A stretch of 64,000 bases of DNA, taken from assembly GCA_006218065.1 (NCBI GenBank), contig VBWE01000020.1, positions 1 to 64,000 of the forward strand, read 5' to 3'. The notes under the pieces are model-generated. The model did no database searches. It saw nothing but the letters and a program-made list of their open reading frames with translations, and was not told the DNA's origin. Shown one piece after another: positions 62,680 to 64,000 of this stretch. Source of the stretch: Bacteroidota bacterium (GTDB taxonomy: Bacteria > Bacteroidota > Bacteroidia > Palsa-965). Numbering within the stretch: the first letter of the stretch is position 1; each line of letters begins with the position of its first letter. Position numbers and translations under genes: made by a program.

Positions 62680-63942
62680 GTGTTCGACCGGCTTTTCCGT
62701 TCCGATTTCGCCAAGAACCTCGCCACGCTGGTTTCCGCAACCGTGGCGGCGCAGGTTATCAGCTTCCTCTTCAACATGCTGCTGGCGCGTTTGTACACGC
62801 CGGAACAATTCGGGATCTTATCGGTTTTCGTTTCCCTCGTCGGACTGGTCGCCGTGTTTTCCTGTTTCAAATTCGACGTGGCCCTGGTCGCCGCGAAATC
62901 GGACGAAGACGCGGAGAAGCTGCTGGCGCTGGGTTTCCGCATCAACTTCATCGTTTCATTTGGCGCGCTGGTACTCGTGGCGGCGAATTACCTGCTCGGC
63001 GCAAACGGCATGTACGCCGGCGAAAAAGTGTACGACTGGCTCTGGTTTATTCCGCCCGCCGTTTTCCTCGTAACCGCTTCTCAACTGCTGTGGATGTGGA
63101 ACGTGCGCGGAAAAAAATTCAAAAATATTTCCTGGGTACGCATCGGTGAAGCGCTGGTGAACGGCGGGCTCGCCGCGGCGGTTTTCGGGATCGGCGCCTG
63201 GGGACTGCTGGCCGGCACCCTGGCTTCACAGGCGCTGGCGGTTCTGCTTTTGTTTTTTATCGTGCTGCGCGCGGGAAATGTGCGGATGAGCGGTTTCAGC
63301 AAAACACAGCTTGCCGAAACGTTCCGCAACTACAAAGAATTTCCGCGCGTGAACATCCTGCAGGGATTCCTCGACATTTTCCAGCTCAGCCTGATCGTGA
63401 TCTTTACGCAGCATTTTTATGGCGATGCCGTAGCCGGGCTTTACGGACAATGCATGCGCGTGCTGCAGGTGCCCATGCGCCTGATCGTGCTGCCGGTGGC
63501 GCATGTGTATTTTTCGGAAGCGTCGGAACGTTTCCGCAGCGGCGGCGATCTGTACGGGCTCACGAAAAAAACGGCGCTGCGGACGGCGTTGTTCGCTTTG
63601 CCTGTAACGCTGGCTTTGCTGGCCGCGGGACCGGAACTTTTTGCGCTCGTCTTCGGGGAAAAATGGCGCGAAGCAGGCGTGTATGCGCAACTGCTTTCAG
63701 TGTGGATACTCGTGGACCTCGCACGCGCGCCGGTGCAGCAGGTGGCTTCGGTGGTCGGAAAACAGAAATGGATACTGCTCGTTTCGACAGGCGGATCGGT
63801 TTTGCTCACGGGTTTTCTTTTCGCCGGTTACCTGGCGGATTTGTCCGCGCGCTGGATATTTGCGGGAATCGGCGCATCACAGGCTTTGGTCGCGCTGGTT
63901 TTGGTATTTTTATCGCTGCGACTTTCAAAAATTAAACAATGA
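62680..63942 (+). CDS. Oligosaccharide flippase / polysaccharide biosynthesis protein
   Basis: 12+ TM; LLARLYTPEQFGILSVFVSLVGLVAVFSCFKFDVALVAAKSDEDA. Confidence 0.88.
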   Translation: MFDRLFRSDFAKNLATLVSATVAAQVISFLFNMLLARLYTPEQFGILSVFVSLVGLVAVFSCFKFDVALVAAKSDEDAEKLLALGFRINFIVSFGALVLVAANYLLGANGMYAGEKVYDWLWFIPPAVFLVTASQLLWMWNVRGKKFKNISWVRIGEALVNGGLAAAVFGIGAWGLLAGTLASQALAVLLLFFIVLRAGNVRMSGFSKTQLAETFRNYKEFPRVNILQGFLDIFQLSLIVIFTQHFYGDAVAGLYGQCMRVLQVPMRLIVLPVAHVYFSEASERFRSGGDLYGLTKKTALRTALFALPVTLALLAAGPELFALVFGEKWREAGVYAQLLSVWILVDLARAPVQQVASVVGKQKWILLVSTGGSVLLTGFLFAGYLADLSARWIFAGIGASQALVALVLVFLSLRLSKIKQ

Positions 63943-64000
63943 ACCAATTTGAAAATTTGAAAATGATATCTCTGCCCGATCAAGTATGGGCATTTTCTCA

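Overview
A 64 kb chromosomal window from a Bacteroidota bacterium. Supporting signs are T9SS type A and type B sorting domains, PorP/SprF, TAnnTTTG -7 promoter elements, a zapA-rny locus, SpoIID and a CrtY/CrtZ/CruF carotenoid cluster. I saw no rRNA, integrase, transposase, prophage or CRISPR array. Main content: (1) a DUF4331-TPR-HupE/UreJ cluster whose DUF4331 gene carries a frameshift that separates its T9SS tail; (2) a TonB receptor; (3) a carotenoid operon; (4) T9SS substrates with a PorP/SprF partner; (5) one tRNA-Asp and two tRNA-Leu genes; (6) a lipid kinase-glycosyltransferase-phosphoesterase cluster; (7) surE-lpxB-spoIID; (8) a transmembrane beta-propeller-LytTR regulator; (9) a minus-strand gene set encoding a TolC-like/glycosidase-like fusion, an HlyD-like protein, a receiver-like/zinc-ribbon/degenerate GGDEF-like protein and a processive-type GT2. 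Item 9 looks like an unusual synthase-dependent exopolysaccharide secretion system and is the best candidate for an undescribed system. A second signal is that many intergenic gaps hold long inverted repeats built from short iterated 'words', in several unrelated families, some recurring within the window. All calls come from reading sequence and translations; no database search was run.
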